From: an uncultured Lachnospiraceae bacterium
Lineage (GTDB): Bacteria; Bacillota; Clostridia; Lachnospirales; Lachnospiraceae
Direction: 5' to 3'
Length of the DNA stretch: 21,795 nt
Assembly: GCA_900553305.1 (NCBI GenBank)
Contig: USDI01000016.1
Coordinates: 1 to 21,795 of the forward strand
Numbering within the stretch: position 1 is the stretch's first letter; each line of letters begins with the position of its first letter. The notes below the pieces were generated by a model. It worked only from the letters and a program-made list of their open reading frames with translations. It was not told the origin of the DNA and ran no database searches. This document shows positions 7,466 to 15,600 of the stretch, piece by piece. Position numbers and translations under genes: made by a program.

Positions 7466-10400
7466 TTATTCATCATATGAGTCTGAATCAATGTCCAATG
7501 TGAAATCGTCATCGAAATCTCCATCTGCATCTTCATCCTCATCCGCACTTACAAGCTCACCGCTGTCTGCATCAAATTCCTGTTTCTGATAACCCATGTC
7601 GGAAAGAGAACTCTGCTCATAATCATAACCTCTGTTCTCGCCTTCCATCTCTGCGCGGTAATCGGTGTCACCGTAATCAATGGTCTCTGAAATCTCAACC
7701 TCGGTGTTATCCTCACGGAGAACCTTGACATCAAGACCAAGAGACTGTAATTCCTTAAGTAATACCTTAAAGGATTCCGGAATGCCGGGTTCAGGAATAT
7801 TGTCGCCCTTGATGATGGCTTCGTATGTCTTCACACGGCCAATGACATCATCGGACTTCACTGTCAGGATTTCCTGCAGTGTATAGGATGCACCATAAGC
7901 CTCCAGTGCCCAAACTTCCATTTCTCCGAAACGCTGTCCACCGAACTGTGCTTTACCACCGAGCGGCTGCTGCGTTACCAAGGAGTAAGGACCGGTTGAA
8001 CGTGCATGGATCTTATCATCTACCAGATGATGCAGTTTTAAGTAATGCATGTGACCAATGGTAACCGGGCTGTCGAAATACTCACCGGTACGTCCGTCAC
8101 GAAGTCTTACCTTACCATCTCTGGAAATCGGAACACCCTTCCACAGTTCTCTGTGGTCACGGTTCCTGGATAAATATTCCATAACTTCAGGAAGAAGTTC
8201 TTCTTTGTGTTTCTTCTCGAATTCTTCCCAGCTTAAATTCACATAATCGTTTGCCAGATCGAGAGTATCCATAATGTCTACCTCGTTCGCGCCATCGAAT
8301 ACCGGTGTTGCAACGTTAAAGCCTAAAGCCTTCGCTGCAAGGGAAAGATGAATCTCCAATACCTGTCCGATATTCATACGGGAAGGTACGCCCAGAGGAT
8401 TCAACACGATATCGAGAGGACGGCCATTCGGCAGATAAGGCATATCTTCTACCGGAAGTACACGGGAAACAACACCCTTGTTACCGTGACGGCCAGCCAT
8501 CTTATCACCAACGGAAATCTTTCTCTTCTGTGCAATGTAAATACGAACTGCCTGATTTACACCCGGAGACAGCTCATCGCCATTCTCTCTGGTAAATACC
8601 TTGGCATCTACAACAATACCATACTCTCCGTGAGGAACCTTTAAGGAAGTATCACGTACTTCTCTTGCCTTCTCACCGAAGATGGCACGCAGTAATCTTT
8701 CTTCTGCGGTAAGTTCTGTTTCTCCCTTGGGAGTTACTTTACCAACCAGAATATCACCGGCGCGAACCTCTGCACCGATACGGATAATACCCCGATCATC
8801 CAGATCCTTTAATGCATCATCACCGACACCTGGAACATCTCTTGTGATTTCTTCCGGTCCCAACTTGGTGTCACGTGCTTCTGCTTCATATTCTTCAATG
8901 TGTACGGATGTATAAACATCATCCTGTACCAGACGTTCACTTAATAATACCGCATCCTCGTAGTTATAACCTTCCCAGGTCATGAATCCGATCAGTGGGT
9001 TCTTACCAAGTGCGAGCTCACCTTCGGAAGTGGAAGGACCATCTGCAATTACCTGTCCTGCTTCTACATGCTCACCCTTTACGACGATCGGTCTCTGGTT
9101 ATAACAGTTACTCTGGTTGCTTCGTGCGAACTTGGTCAGATGGAATTCTACCTTTTCTCCATCGTCACAGGTCATCCTGATTAAGTTGGAAGCCACATGA
9201 GTGATCTCACCGGACTTCTTTGCTACTACGCAGACACCGGAGTCAACGGCTGTCTTCGGTTCCATACCGGTACCTACAACAGGCGCTTCCGTTGTTAAGA
9301 GCGGTACGGCCTGACGCTGCATGTTGGATCCCATCAGTGCACGGTTTGCATCGTCGTTTTCAAGGAATGGAATCAGTGCTGTTGCAACGGAGAATACCAT
9401 CTTCGGGGAAACGTCCATGTAGTCGAACATTGCCTTCGGATATTCGGATGTTTCCTCTTTATAACGTCCGGATACGGAGTTACGTACGAAATGTCCTTCT
9501 GCATCCAGGGCTTCATTCGCCTGTGCTACATGGTAGTTATCTTCCTCATCTGCAGTCATGTAAACAACTTCATCGGTTACACGCGGGTTTGCGGGATCGG
9601 ACTTATCAATCTTACGATAAGGAGCCTCTACAAAACCATATTCGTTAATTCTTGCATAGGATGCAAGAGAGTTAATCAGACCAATGTTAGGACCTTCCGG
9701 AGTCTCAATCGGACACATTCTTCCGTAATGGGAGTAATGGACATCTCGAACCTCGAATCCGGCACGATCTCTGGAAAGACCACCGGGACCTAAAGCGGAA
9801 AGACGTCTCTTATGTGTCAGCTCACCCAGCGGGTTATTCTGATCCATGAACTGGGACAGCTGGGAGGATCCGAAGAATTCCTTCACGGCAGCCTGTACCG
9901 GTTTGATATTAATGAGCGCCTGAGGAGAAATTTCCTCTGCATCATGAGTTGTCATTCTTTCACGGACAACTCTTTCCAGTCTGGAAAGACCGATTCTGTA
10001 CTGGTTCTGTAACAGTTCACCAACCGCACGGATACGTCTGTTTCCTAAGTGGTCGATATCATCGTCATTACCAATACCGTATTCCAGATGGATGTTATAG
10101 TTAATGGATGCTAAAATATCATCCTTGGTAATATGCTTCGGAACAAGCTCATGTACGTTCTTCTTAAGAGCTTCGCCAAGAGCTTCCGCATCATCACCGT
10201 ATTCTTCGATGATCTGCTTTAATACCGGATAATATACAAGCTCTGTAATGCCAAAATCCTTCGGATTGCAGTCTACATAAGTAGTAAGGTCTACCATCAT
10301 GCTGGAAAGCACCTTCACATTACGTTCCTCTGTCTGGATAAATACATAAGGAATTGCTGCATTCTGAATCTGATCCGCAAGTTCAGCAGTTACCTTGGTT

Positions 10401-11332
10401 CCAGCTTCTGCAAGAACTTCACCAGTCTGTACATCCACAACATCTTCTGCCAGAATGTGATTCCGGATTCTGTTGCGTAATGCCAGCTTCTTATTAAATT
10501 TATATCTACCGACTTTCGCTAAATCATATCTTCTGGGGTCAAAGAACATCGCGTTGATCAGACTTTCTGCACTTTCAACGCTTAAAGGTTCACCGGGACG
10601 GATTTTTTTGTACAACTCTAAAAGGCCGTCCTGATAATTCGTTGCAACGTCCTTGCCAAAGCTTGCCTCAATCTTGGGTTCGTCACCAAACAGTTCTCTG
10701 ATTTCTTCATTGGTACCAATACCAAGAGCACGGATCAGAACTGTAATCGGAACCTTTCTGGTTCTGTCAACACGAACATAGAAAATATCGTTTGAGTCTG
10801 TTTCATACTCTAACCATGCACCACGGTTAGGGATTACGGTAGCCGAAAACAGTCTCTTACCGATCTTATCATGATCAATTGCATAATAAATACCGGGAGA
10901 ACGAACTAACTGGCTGACGATAACACGTTCTGCACCGTTAATTACGAATGTACCGGTCTCTGTCATGATCGGAAGGTCACCCATGAAGATTTCATGCTCA
11001 CTGATCTCTTCCTTTTCTTTATTATAAAGACGTACCTTAACCTTCAGGGGAGCTGCATATGTTGCGTCTCTTTCCCTGCACTTTTCAATAGAATATTTCA
11101 CATCGTCTTCGCAAAGTTCGAAATCTACGAATTCCAGACTTAAGGAACCGCTGTAATCAGCGATTGGCGAGATATCATCAAATACCTCTTTCAAGCCTTC
11201 TTCCAGGAACCACTTGTAAGAATCCTTCTGGACTTCAATGAGGTTGGGCATTTCCAGAACCTCTTTCTGTCGTGAATAACTCATACGAATATTCTTGCCT
11301 GCGGCAATGGGACGTATTCTGTTCTTTTCCAT
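7466..11332 (-). CDS. rpoB: DNA-directed RNA polymerase subunit beta
   Basis: The 1288-residue beta subunit begins MEKNRIRPIAAGKNIRMSYS, as expected for Clostridia. The rifampicin region (about residues 489-515) reads SQLSQFMDQNNPLGELTHKR, keeping the residues equal to E. coli D516, H526 and S531; residue 503 is Gly where E. coli has S522 and many Gram-positives have Ala. Other hallmarks are GPGGLSRDRAGFEVRDVH, CPIETPEGPNIGLI, GDKMAGRHGNKGVVS and the C-terminal GGQRFGEMEVWALEAYGA. After this comes an acidic Asp-rich tail of about 70 residues. The start follows a GGGGTG Shine-Dalgarno-like site. Its own promoter lies 70 bp upstream, downstream of the rplL terminator, so rpoBC is a separate unit here. 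Confidence 0.99.
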   Translation of the reverse strand: MEKNRIRPIAAGKNIRMSYSRQKEVLEMPNLIEVQKDSYKWFLEEGLKEVFDDISPIADYSGSLSLEFVDFELCEDDVKYSIEKCRERDATYAAPLKVKVRLYNKEKEEISEHEIFMGDLPIMTETGTFVINGAERVIVSQLVRSPGIYYAIDHDKIGKRLFSATVIPNRGAWLEYETDSNDIFYVRVDRTRKVPITVLIRALGIGTNEEIRELFGDEPKIEASFGKDVATNYQDGLLELYKKIRPGEPLSVESAESLINAMFFDPRRYDLAKVGRYKFNKKLALRNRIRNHILAEDVVDVQTGEVLAEAGTKVTAELADQIQNAAIPYVFIQTEERNVKVLSSMMVDLTTYVDCNPKDFGITELVYYPVLKQIIEEYGDDAEALGEALKKNVHELVPKHITKDDILASINYNIHLEYGIGNDDDIDHLGNRRIRAVGELLQNQYRIGLSRLERVVRERMTTHDAEEISPQALINIKPVQAAVKEFFGSSQLSQFMDQNNPLGELTHKRRLSALGPGGLSRDRAGFEVRDVHYSHYGRMCPIETPEGPNIGLINSLASYARINEYGFVEAPYRKIDKSDPANPRVTDEVVYMTADEEDNYHVAQANEALDAEGHFVRNSVSGRYKEETSEYPKAMFDYMDVSPKMVFSVATALIPFLENDDANRALMGSNMQRQAVPLLTTEAPVVGTGMEPKTAVDSGVCVVAKKSGEITHVASNLIRMTCDDGEKVEFHLTKFARSNQSNCYNQRPIVVKGEHVEAGQVIADGPSTSEGELALGKNPLIGFMTWEGYNYEDAVLLSERLVQDDVYTSVHIEEYEAEARDTKLGPEEITRDVPGVGDDALKDLDDRGIIRIGAEVRAGDILVGKVTPKGETELTAEERLLRAIFGEKAREVRDTSLKVPHGEYGIVVDAKVFTRENGDELSPGVNQAVRIYIAQKRKISVGDKMAGRHGNKGVVSRVLPVEDMPYLPNGRPLDIVLNPLGVPSRMNIGQVLEIHLSLAAKALGFNVATPVFDGANEVDIMDTLDLANDYVNLSWEEFEKKHKEELLPEVMEYLSRNRDHRELWKGVPISRDGKVRLRDGRTGEYFDSPVTIGHMHYLKLHHLVDDKIHARSTGPYSLVTQQPLGGKAQFGGQRFGEMEVWALEAYGASYTLQEILTVKSDDVIGRVKTYEAIIKGDNIPEPGIPESFKVLLKELQSLGLDVKVLREDNTEVEISETIDYGDTDYRAEMEGENRGYDYEQSSLSDMGYQKQEFDADSGELVSADEDEDADGDFDDDFTLDIDSDSYDE

Positions 11333-11402
11333 TGACTATTCACCCCGTTCTTTATGATTTAGTGCCGTAAAAAGCCTACCACACCACAATAGTGCACTAT
11401 CC

Positions 11403-11431
11403 ATATTACCACAAGAAAATTTGATCGTCAA
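11403..11431 (-). promoter_or_regulatory. Promoter of rpoBC
   Basis: Minus-strand TTGACG, 17-base spacer ending TGG (extended -10), TAATAT, about 70 bp before the rpoB start. It lies directly after the structured repeat at 11442-11617. Confidence 0.8.
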
Positions 11432-11441
11432 TAAAAAAATG

Positions 11442-11617
11442 AATAACAGTTCAGCCATGCAGAAATAATTGTACAATATGGCCATGGGAGCTTGCTCACA
11501 AATGGCAAATTGTACAATTGTTTCTATAGGGCGGACGCCCGACATGAAATAAGTTGCCGGCATCAAATGGTAAATAAACATACAAACCTCCGGCAACTTA
11601 TGAATGGCATGGCTGAA
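11442..11617. repeat. Long copy of structured extragenic repeat (cloverleaf-like)
   Basis: The outer stem TTCAGCCATGC (11450-11460) pairs perfectly with 11607-11617. Inside are three hairpins: arm A, 11462-11485 with 11502-11524 (about 22 bp, one mismatch, one bulge, contains ATTGTACAAT twice); arm B, GGGC-GGAC-GCCC (11529-11540); arm C, 11549-11560 with 11590-11601 (12 bp perfect). It fills most of the 363-bp rplL-rpoB gap between terminator and promoter. A small open frame across it (11336-11596) is a by-product and not a gene. Confidence 0.75.
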
Positions 11618-11629
11618 TTTAAGTAAAAC

Positions 11630-11664
11630 AAAAAAGATTCCCGGACGGAATATCCGGGAATCTT
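11630..11664 (-). terminator. Rho-independent terminator after rplL
   Basis: On the minus strand AGATTCCCGGA pairs perfectly with TCCGGGAATCT (11 bp, 7-base loop) and is followed by TTTTTTGTTTT. It lies about 32 bp after the rplL stop. Confidence 0.92.
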
Positions 11665-11695
11665 CGTATTTTTCGATCAGAATTCGTGGCGAAAA

Positions 11696-12073
11696 TTACT
11701 TTAATGTAACCTTTGCTCCAACTTCTTCTAATTTCTTCTTGAGTTCTTCAGCTTCTTCTTTGGTAGCGCCTTCCTTAACCATCTTCGGTGCGGAATCAAC
11801 TACGTCCTTAGCTTCCTTCAGTCCAAGACCGGTAGCTTCACGAACAACCTTGATAACCTTAACCTTTTCAGCACCTACTTCAGTAAGCTCTACATCGAAG
11901 GAATCCTTCTCTTCTGCTGCTGCGCCTGCATCAGCACCTGCTGCTGCAACTACAACGCCTGCTGCTGCAGATACGCCGAATTCTTCTTCACAAGCTTTTA
12001 CAAGATCATTTAATTCTAATACAGTTAACTCTTTGATAGCGTCGATTAATTCCTGAGTGGATAATTTTGCCAT
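11696..12073 (-). CDS. rplL: 50S ribosomal protein L7/L12
   Basis: L7/L12 forms the stalk dimers that recruit and stimulate translation GTPases such as EF-G. The 125-residue protein has the N-terminal dimerisation domain (MAKLSTQELIDAIKELTVLE), an Ala-rich hinge (about residues 38-53) and the compact C-terminal domain with VIKVVREATGLGLKEAKDVV and VEEGA-like VKEGATKEEAEELKKKLEE. The ATG at 12073 is chosen over an in-frame ATG 15 bases upstream because GGAGG lies seven to eight bases before it and proteins of this family begin MAKL. It follows rplJ by 61 bp and shares its leader and attenuator. Confidence 0.97.
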   Translation of the reverse strand: MAKLSTQELIDAIKELTVLELNDLVKACEEEFGVSAAAGVVVAAAGADAGAAAEEKDSFDVELTEVGAEKVKVIKVVREATGLGLKEAKDVVDSAPKMVKEGATKEEAEELKKKLEEVGAKVTLK

Positions 12074-12134
12074 TTTCTTTTCCTCCATTTAAAATGTTTT
12101 ATTCAATAATTAGTTACATCACGTGCAGATCAGA

Positions 12135-12695
12135 TTATTCTGCTGCAGGTGCTTCAGCGGGAGCTTCCTCTGCAGGAGCTGCCTCAGCTGCAGGTGCTTC
12201 GCATGCGGATGCGCCACCTTTTTCAGCAAGCTGGTTCATAACACGAGCAAAGTTCGTAATCGGAGACTGAATGCTTCCAAGTAACTTGGACAGTAATTCT
12301 TCTCTGGAAGGGATCTTTGCGATGGATTCCATTCCCTTTGCATCGTATGCAATACCCTCTACCACACCAGCCTTGATTTCAAGAGCAGGAGCTGTCTTAG
12401 CGAAATTGCTAAGCACTCTGGCAGGAGCTGTTGCATCTGTAGTGGAAACCGCAATTGCGCTCGGTCCTTCAAGATAAGGAGCAAGGCTTTCGAAATCGGT
12501 TCCCTTGAACGCAAAGTTCATCATTGTGTTCTTGTAAACTTTGTAAGTGATTCCTGCCTCACGAAGCTGCTTACGAAGAGCAGTATCCTGTTCTACAGTA
12601 AGTCCACGATAGTCAACTAATACTACGGACTGCGCATCTTTGATGTTAGCGGAAATCTCGTCTACAACCGGTGTTTTCAGTTCAACTTTTGCCAC
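12135..12695 (-). CDS. rplJ: 50S ribosomal protein L10
   Basis: L10 binds the GTPase-associated region of 23S rRNA and holds the L7/L12 dimers. The 186-residue protein starts with GTG (12695; TAGGAGG upstream), MAKVELKTPVVDEISANIKD, and contains VVLVDYRGLTVEQDTALRKQLREA-type N-terminal sequence, split across residues 25-48. The C-terminal 25-30 residues are a low-complexity Ala/Pro/Glu tail (EAPAAEAAPAEEAPAEAPAAE region), longer than in E. coli L10 (about 165 residues). It is the first gene of a two-gene unit with rplL, preceded by a typical L10 leader, so autoregulation by the L10-(L12) complex is expected. Confidence 0.97.
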   Translation of the reverse strand: MAKVELKTPVVDEISANIKDAQSVVLVDYRGLTVEQDTALRKQLREAGITYKVYKNTMMNFAFKGTDFESLAPYLEGPSAIAVSTTDATAPARVLSNFAKTAPALEIKAGVVEGIAYDAKGMESIAKIPSREELLSKLLGSIQSPITNFARVMNQLAEKGGASACEAPAAEAAPAEEAPAEAPAAE

Positions 12696-12768
12696 TTTTC
12701 TTACCTCCTATTAGATTTTGGTGCCGAAATGAGCTTATTGAACATCTGCCTGCTTACAGGCGGTATTA

Positions 12769-12795
12769 TAAAAGCCCTTCCGAAAACGAAAGGGC
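12769..12795 (-). terminator. Attenuator hairpin in the rplJ leader
   Basis: On the minus strand GCCCTTTCG pairs with CGGAAGGGC (one mismatch) and is followed by TTTTAT. It lies between the L10 leader motif and rplJ, about 75 bp before the start, the normal place for an attenuator that limits readthrough. Confidence 0.75.
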
Positions 12796-12820
12796 AGAAA
12801 ATACATCTCTCATGTAAACT

Positions 12821-12893
12821 CTTTCCTCGGCAGGTGGCTTACGCTCTTACGCCTCACGGCGCCTGCTGTCTTCGGCATGGTCAAAACGACCTT
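12821..12893 (-). ncRNA. L10 ribosomal protein leader (rplJ leader)
   Basis: The minus strand reads GACCATGCCGAAGACAGCAG, then a GGCGCC...GGCG hairpin, GCGTAAGCC, and CACCTGCCGAGGAAAG. This matches the known L10 leader, in which GACAGCAGG pairs with CCTGCCGAGG to form the kink-turn-bearing stem that L10 recognises. Position between promoter and attenuator agrees. Confidence 0.85.
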
Positions 12894-12897
12894 ATGT

Positions 12898-12927
12898 AGA
12901 ATAGCACACCTGGGATTCTTTTGTCAA
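12898..12927 (-). promoter_or_regulatory. Promoter of rplJ-rplL
   Basis: Minus-strand TTGACA, 18-base spacer, TATTCT. The -35 overlaps the capA stop codon (TGA at 12924-12926), so this promoter is embedded in the end of capA. The start of transcription falls just before the L10 leader. Confidence 0.85.
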
Positions 12928-14231
12928 CCCCCATTTTGTGAGATATATCCATCCGAATCAATCTGTACTCCCGGCGAAAGGTTTCTTAAATAAGACAGGA
13001 TCCGTTCCTTTTCACTGTCATAAACCATCTTCACGCGGCAGTCCGACTGAATTGCAGGTACGAACTGCAGGGATTTGATCCCCTCCTGTCCGATGCTGAC
13101 CTTGAGAAGTCCGGTATCAATGGTCTTTGAATTAAACCAGAAATTGCCAAGACTGTAAAGCACCGGTGTATTCCCGCAATAAGTAATTCCCTGCAGACAG
13201 TGTGGATGATCCCCCACGATCAGATCTGCTCCTGCCTGCGCATACAGTTGTGCCTGATCCGTCTGTGCCCAGTCCGGAGCACTCTCATTCTCGGTTCCCC
13301 AGTGAACACATACGATCACGAAATCGCTCTCCGCCTTTGCCTGTGCAATTACCTCACACAGCTTCTCCGGATTCCAGCACCGGAAGACGCCCGGCGAGGT
13401 TTCGGTCGCTTCCTTTGTATCCGGATTGTCCAGACGCTCAATCTGTGTTGCTGCAATCAGGGCAATCTTCATGTCATTTACAATAAAATAAACCGGTGCC
13501 GAAGCCTCCCCGATATTCCTTCCGGCTCCAAGTGCATGAATGGATGCCTGGTCCAGGGTGTCCAAGGTATCCAGCAGTCCCTGTTCTCCAAAATCATACA
13601 CATGATTGTTCGCAACAATTGCTACATCTGCTCCCATATCTCCCATATATGATACCGCATCCGTATCTGCCCGGAAGGTAAAGGTCTTTCCTTCTGTAGG
13701 TGTCCCCCGGTTCGTATAAGGAAATTCATTGTTCACCACGGTAATATCCGACTGGCGCAGAATTGTCAGGAGATCTTCCGATATTCCTTCGGCCAGACTT
13801 CCGCCACGGCTTTTTAACTTGGACATAATGGCATATTCATCGTCCATAAGAATGTCTCCGGTAAAGCACAGAGTCACTTCTTCCCCGGAAGAAGCCTCCC
13901 ACGGATAAATCCGGTTCTGTGCCATATATTCTTCATCAGCAAGAACATTTCCATAGCGTGGATTTTCTTTCAGAAGTTTGGAAGTCACCTCTGCTTCCCC
14001 TCCGTTGGAAGAATCTGTATGATTGATTGGAATACGCTCCTTGAAGATGCTGCTCTGCGCATATTCATATTTATTTTTCACATCCACATTAATTTTCTGA
14101 AATCCCGCTACAATCAGAAGCGCACAAAGCCCTGCCAGCGTGATTCCTCCCAGGGTAAGCAAAAATACCGTCACAGGTCTCAGGGTACCGTTGCGTGATG
14201 GTTTCTTTTTTCTTTTATTCATTCTGTTCAT
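12924..14231 (-). CDS. CapA family protein, membrane-anchored
   Basis: This gene encodes a CapA-type (poly-gamma-glutamate synthesis / metallophosphatase-like) protein of 435 residues from the ATG at 14231. Residues 1-18 are basic, then one hydrophobic segment (about 19-43, VTVFLLTLGGITLAGLCALL) anchors the protein with the rest outside. Family motifs in order: TLCFTGDILMDD, VVNNEFPYTNRG, TFTFRAD, VAIVANNHVYDFGEQGLLDT, CVHWG, DLIVGDHPH and PVLYSLGNFWF; the Asp/Asn/His residues form the presumed metal site. The frame is open to 14330, but the extra N-terminus is translated from the rplA terminator hairpin, so I reject it. No Shine-Dalgarno site precedes 14231 or the alternative ATG at 14222. 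It lies alone between rplA and rplJ, a place where an insertion is unusual. A capsule role is not shown: no other pga genes are nearby. Confidence 0.9.
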   Translation of the reverse strand: MNRMNKRKKKPSRNGTLRPVTVFLLTLGGITLAGLCALLIVAGFQKINVDVKNKYEYAQSSIFKERIPINHTDSSNGGEAEVTSKLLKENPRYGNVLADEEYMAQNRIYPWEASSGEEVTLCFTGDILMDDEYAIMSKLKSRGGSLAEGISEDLLTILRQSDITVVNNEFPYTNRGTPTEGKTFTFRADTDAVSYMGDMGADVAIVANNHVYDFGEQGLLDTLDTLDQASIHALGAGRNIGEASAPVYFIVNDMKIALIAATQIERLDNPDTKEATETSPGVFRCWNPEKLCEVIAQAKAESDFVIVCVHWGTENESAPDWAQTDQAQLYAQAGADLIVGDHPHCLQGITYCGNTPVLYSLGNFWFNSKTIDTGLLKVSIGQEGIKSLQFVPAIQSDCRVKMVYDSEKERILSYLRNLSPGVQIDSDGYISQNGG

Positions 14232-14238
14232 AAATATA

Positions 14239-14268
14239 AGGATAACACACTTTGCCCGTCTGATGCAA
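14239..14268 (-). promoter_or_regulatory. Candidate promoter of capA
   Basis: Minus-strand TTGCAT, 18-base spacer, TATCCT, in the short gap between the rplA terminator and capA. If used, transcription would begin about at the ATG, giving a leaderless message, which fits the missing Shine-Dalgarno site. Confidence 0.45.
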
Positions 14269-14295
14269 GGCAGTGGGATTCGACAAATTTTTATA

Positions 14296-14327
14296 TAAAA
14301 ATACAGAGCGTGTCTTTCGACACGCTC
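14296..14327 (-). terminator. Rho-independent terminator after rplA
   Basis: On the minus strand GAGCGTGTC-GAAA-GACACGCTC forms a perfect 9-bp stem with a GNRA tetraloop, followed by TGTATTTTTAT. It lies 30 bp after the rplA stop and closes the rpmG-to-rplA unit. Confidence 0.92.
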
Positions 14328-14357
14328 CATAGTCTCATTTTGTGTTAAATTCAGTAA

Positions 14358-15047
14358 TTAGTATTTAGCAACACTTACTCTTACGCCAGGTCCCATGGTA
14401 GAGGTAAGAGTGATGCTTCTTAAATACTGACCTTTTAAGGTAGAGGGCTTTGCCTTAACGATTGCTTCCATAAGAGCATTGAAGTTCTCAGCAAGCTTTT
14501 CTTCGTCAAAGGAAGCCTTGCCAACCGGTACATGAATAATATTGGACTTATCTAATCTGTACTCGATCTTACCGGCTTTGATATCAGCGATAGCCTTGGT
14601 TACATCCATTGTTACGGTACCAGCCTTAGGGTTCGGCATTAAGCCCTTAGGTCCTAAAACCTTACCAAGACGGCCAACAACACCCATCATATCAGGAGTT
14701 GCTACAACAACATCGAAGTCAAACCATCCATCGTTCTGGATTCTCGGAATCAGTTCTTCACCGCCAACATAATCTGCTCCGGCAGCTTCTGCCTCAGCAA
14801 CCTTGTCACCCTTGGCAAATACTAAAACCTTAACTGTCTTACCGGTTCCGTTCGGCAGTACAACTGCTCCACGAACCTGCTGTTCTGCATGACGTCCATC
14901 GCATCCTGTACGGATATGAACTTCAATTGTTTCATCAAATTTAGCAACCGCGGTCTTCTTAACAAGAGCTACTGCCTCAGCAGGCTCATATGCAACTGCG
15001 CGGTCAACAAGCTTTGCAGCTTCTACATATTTCTTTCCATGTTTCAT
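14358..15047 (-). CDS. rplA: 50S ribosomal protein L1
   Basis: L1 forms the mobile stalk of the 50S subunit at the E site and in many bacteria represses its own operon by binding a leader mimic of its rRNA site. The 229-residue length is standard. Recognised sequence includes MKHGKKYVEAAKLVDRA, GCDGRHAEQQVRGAVVLPNG, VFAKGDKVAEAEAAGADYVG, GRLGKVLGPKGLMPNPKAGT and the C-terminal SITLTSTMGPGVRVSVAKY. ATG at 15047 follows AGGAGG. It is 20 bp downstream of rplK and is the last gene of its unit. Confidence 0.98.
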   Translation of the reverse strand: MKHGKKYVEAAKLVDRAVAYEPAEAVALVKKTAVAKFDETIEVHIRTGCDGRHAEQQVRGAVVLPNGTGKTVKVLVFAKGDKVAEAEAAGADYVGGEELIPRIQNDGWFDFDVVVATPDMMGVVGRLGKVLGPKGLMPNPKAGTVTMDVTKAIADIKAGKIEYRLDKSNIIHVPVGKASFDEEKLAENFNALMEAIVKAKPSTLKGQYLRSITLTSTMGPGVRVSVAKY

Positions 15048-15067
15048 TTCGTTATCCTCCTATGGCA

Positions 15068-15493
15068 CTAGTCTTCTACAGTAATGCCCATACTTCTTGC
15101 TGTTCCGGCGATCATGCTCATAGCAGTCTCAAGGCTTGCAGCGTTAAGGTCAGGCATCTTTAATTCAGCAATTTCCTGAAGCTTGGCTTTGGAAATTGTA
15201 GCAACCTTTGTCTTGTTAGGTGTAGCGGAACCGGACTTAATGTTGCATGCTTTCTTAAGAAGTACTGCTGCAGGGGGAGTCTTTGTAATGAAACTAAAGC
15301 TTCTGTCTGCATAAACGGTGATTACAACAGGGATGATCACATCACCCTTATCTGCTGTTCTTGCGTTGAACTGCTTTGTAAATTCAACGATGTTAACCCC
15401 ATGCTGTCCAAGTGCAGGACCAACCGGGGGAGCTGGTGTAGCTTTACCAGCAGGGATCTGTAACTTGATGTATCCTTCTACTTTCTTTGCCAT
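15068..15493 (-). CDS. rplK: 50S ribosomal protein L11
   Basis: L11 binds the GTPase-associated centre of 23S rRNA and takes part in factor binding and the stringent response. The protein is 141 residues, the usual length: MAKKVEGYIKLQIPAGKATP, then PPVGPALGQHGVNIVEFTKQ, SFSFITKTPPAAVLLKKA and a C-terminal KMPDLNAASLETAMSMIAGT. The frame extends upstream to 15586, but the start at 15493 is fixed by homology and by TAGGAGG upstream; the upstream part is the structured leader. It ends in TAG. Neighbours are nusG (147 bp upstream, with structured spacer) and rplA. Confidence 0.98.
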   Translation of the reverse strand: MAKKVEGYIKLQIPAGKATPAPPVGPALGQHGVNIVEFTKQFNARTADKGDVIIPVVITVYADRSFSFITKTPPAAVLLKKACNIKSGSATPNKTKVATISKAKLQEIAELKMPDLNAASLETAMSMIAGTARSMGITVED

Positions 15494-15547
15494 TTTGGCA
15501 CCTCCTATATTTACAAGAGTGCTCCAGGAAAAAGAACACCTTGTATT

Positions 15548-15597
15548 GTGGTATGGCGCAGGATTACTCCTGCTTCCACGGTTCACAGATGTGAACC
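15548..15597 (-). promoter_or_regulatory. Two adjacent hairpins in the rplK leader; possible L1-binding site
   Basis: On the minus strand GGTTCAC-ATCT-GTGAACC (15580-15597) abuts a second hairpin (15548-15579): outer GTGG/CCAC, an asymmetric internal loop, inner GCAGGA/TCCTGC closed by a GTAA tetraloop. A short stem with an asymmetric loop before rplK fits the place and general shape of L1 autoregulatory sites. The assignment is inference. Confidence 0.45.
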
Positions 15598-15600
15598 TAT

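Noticed and set aside
8348..8644. Plus-strand open frames inside rpoB, rpoC, fusA and others
   Set aside because: They are shadows of conserved minus-strand genes, without family resemblance or ribosome sites.
11336..11596. 86-residue open frame between rplL and rpoB
   Set aside because: It lies across the palindromic repeat and the rpoB promoter, has no recognisable family and no convincing ribosome site.
14232..14330. Longer N-terminus for CapA (start at 14330)
   Set aside because: It would translate the rplA terminator hairpin and precede the membrane anchor with unrelated sequence.
15494..15586. Longer start for rplK
   Set aside because: The extension covers the leader hairpin; L11 begins MAKKVEG at 15493 behind a strong ribosome site.
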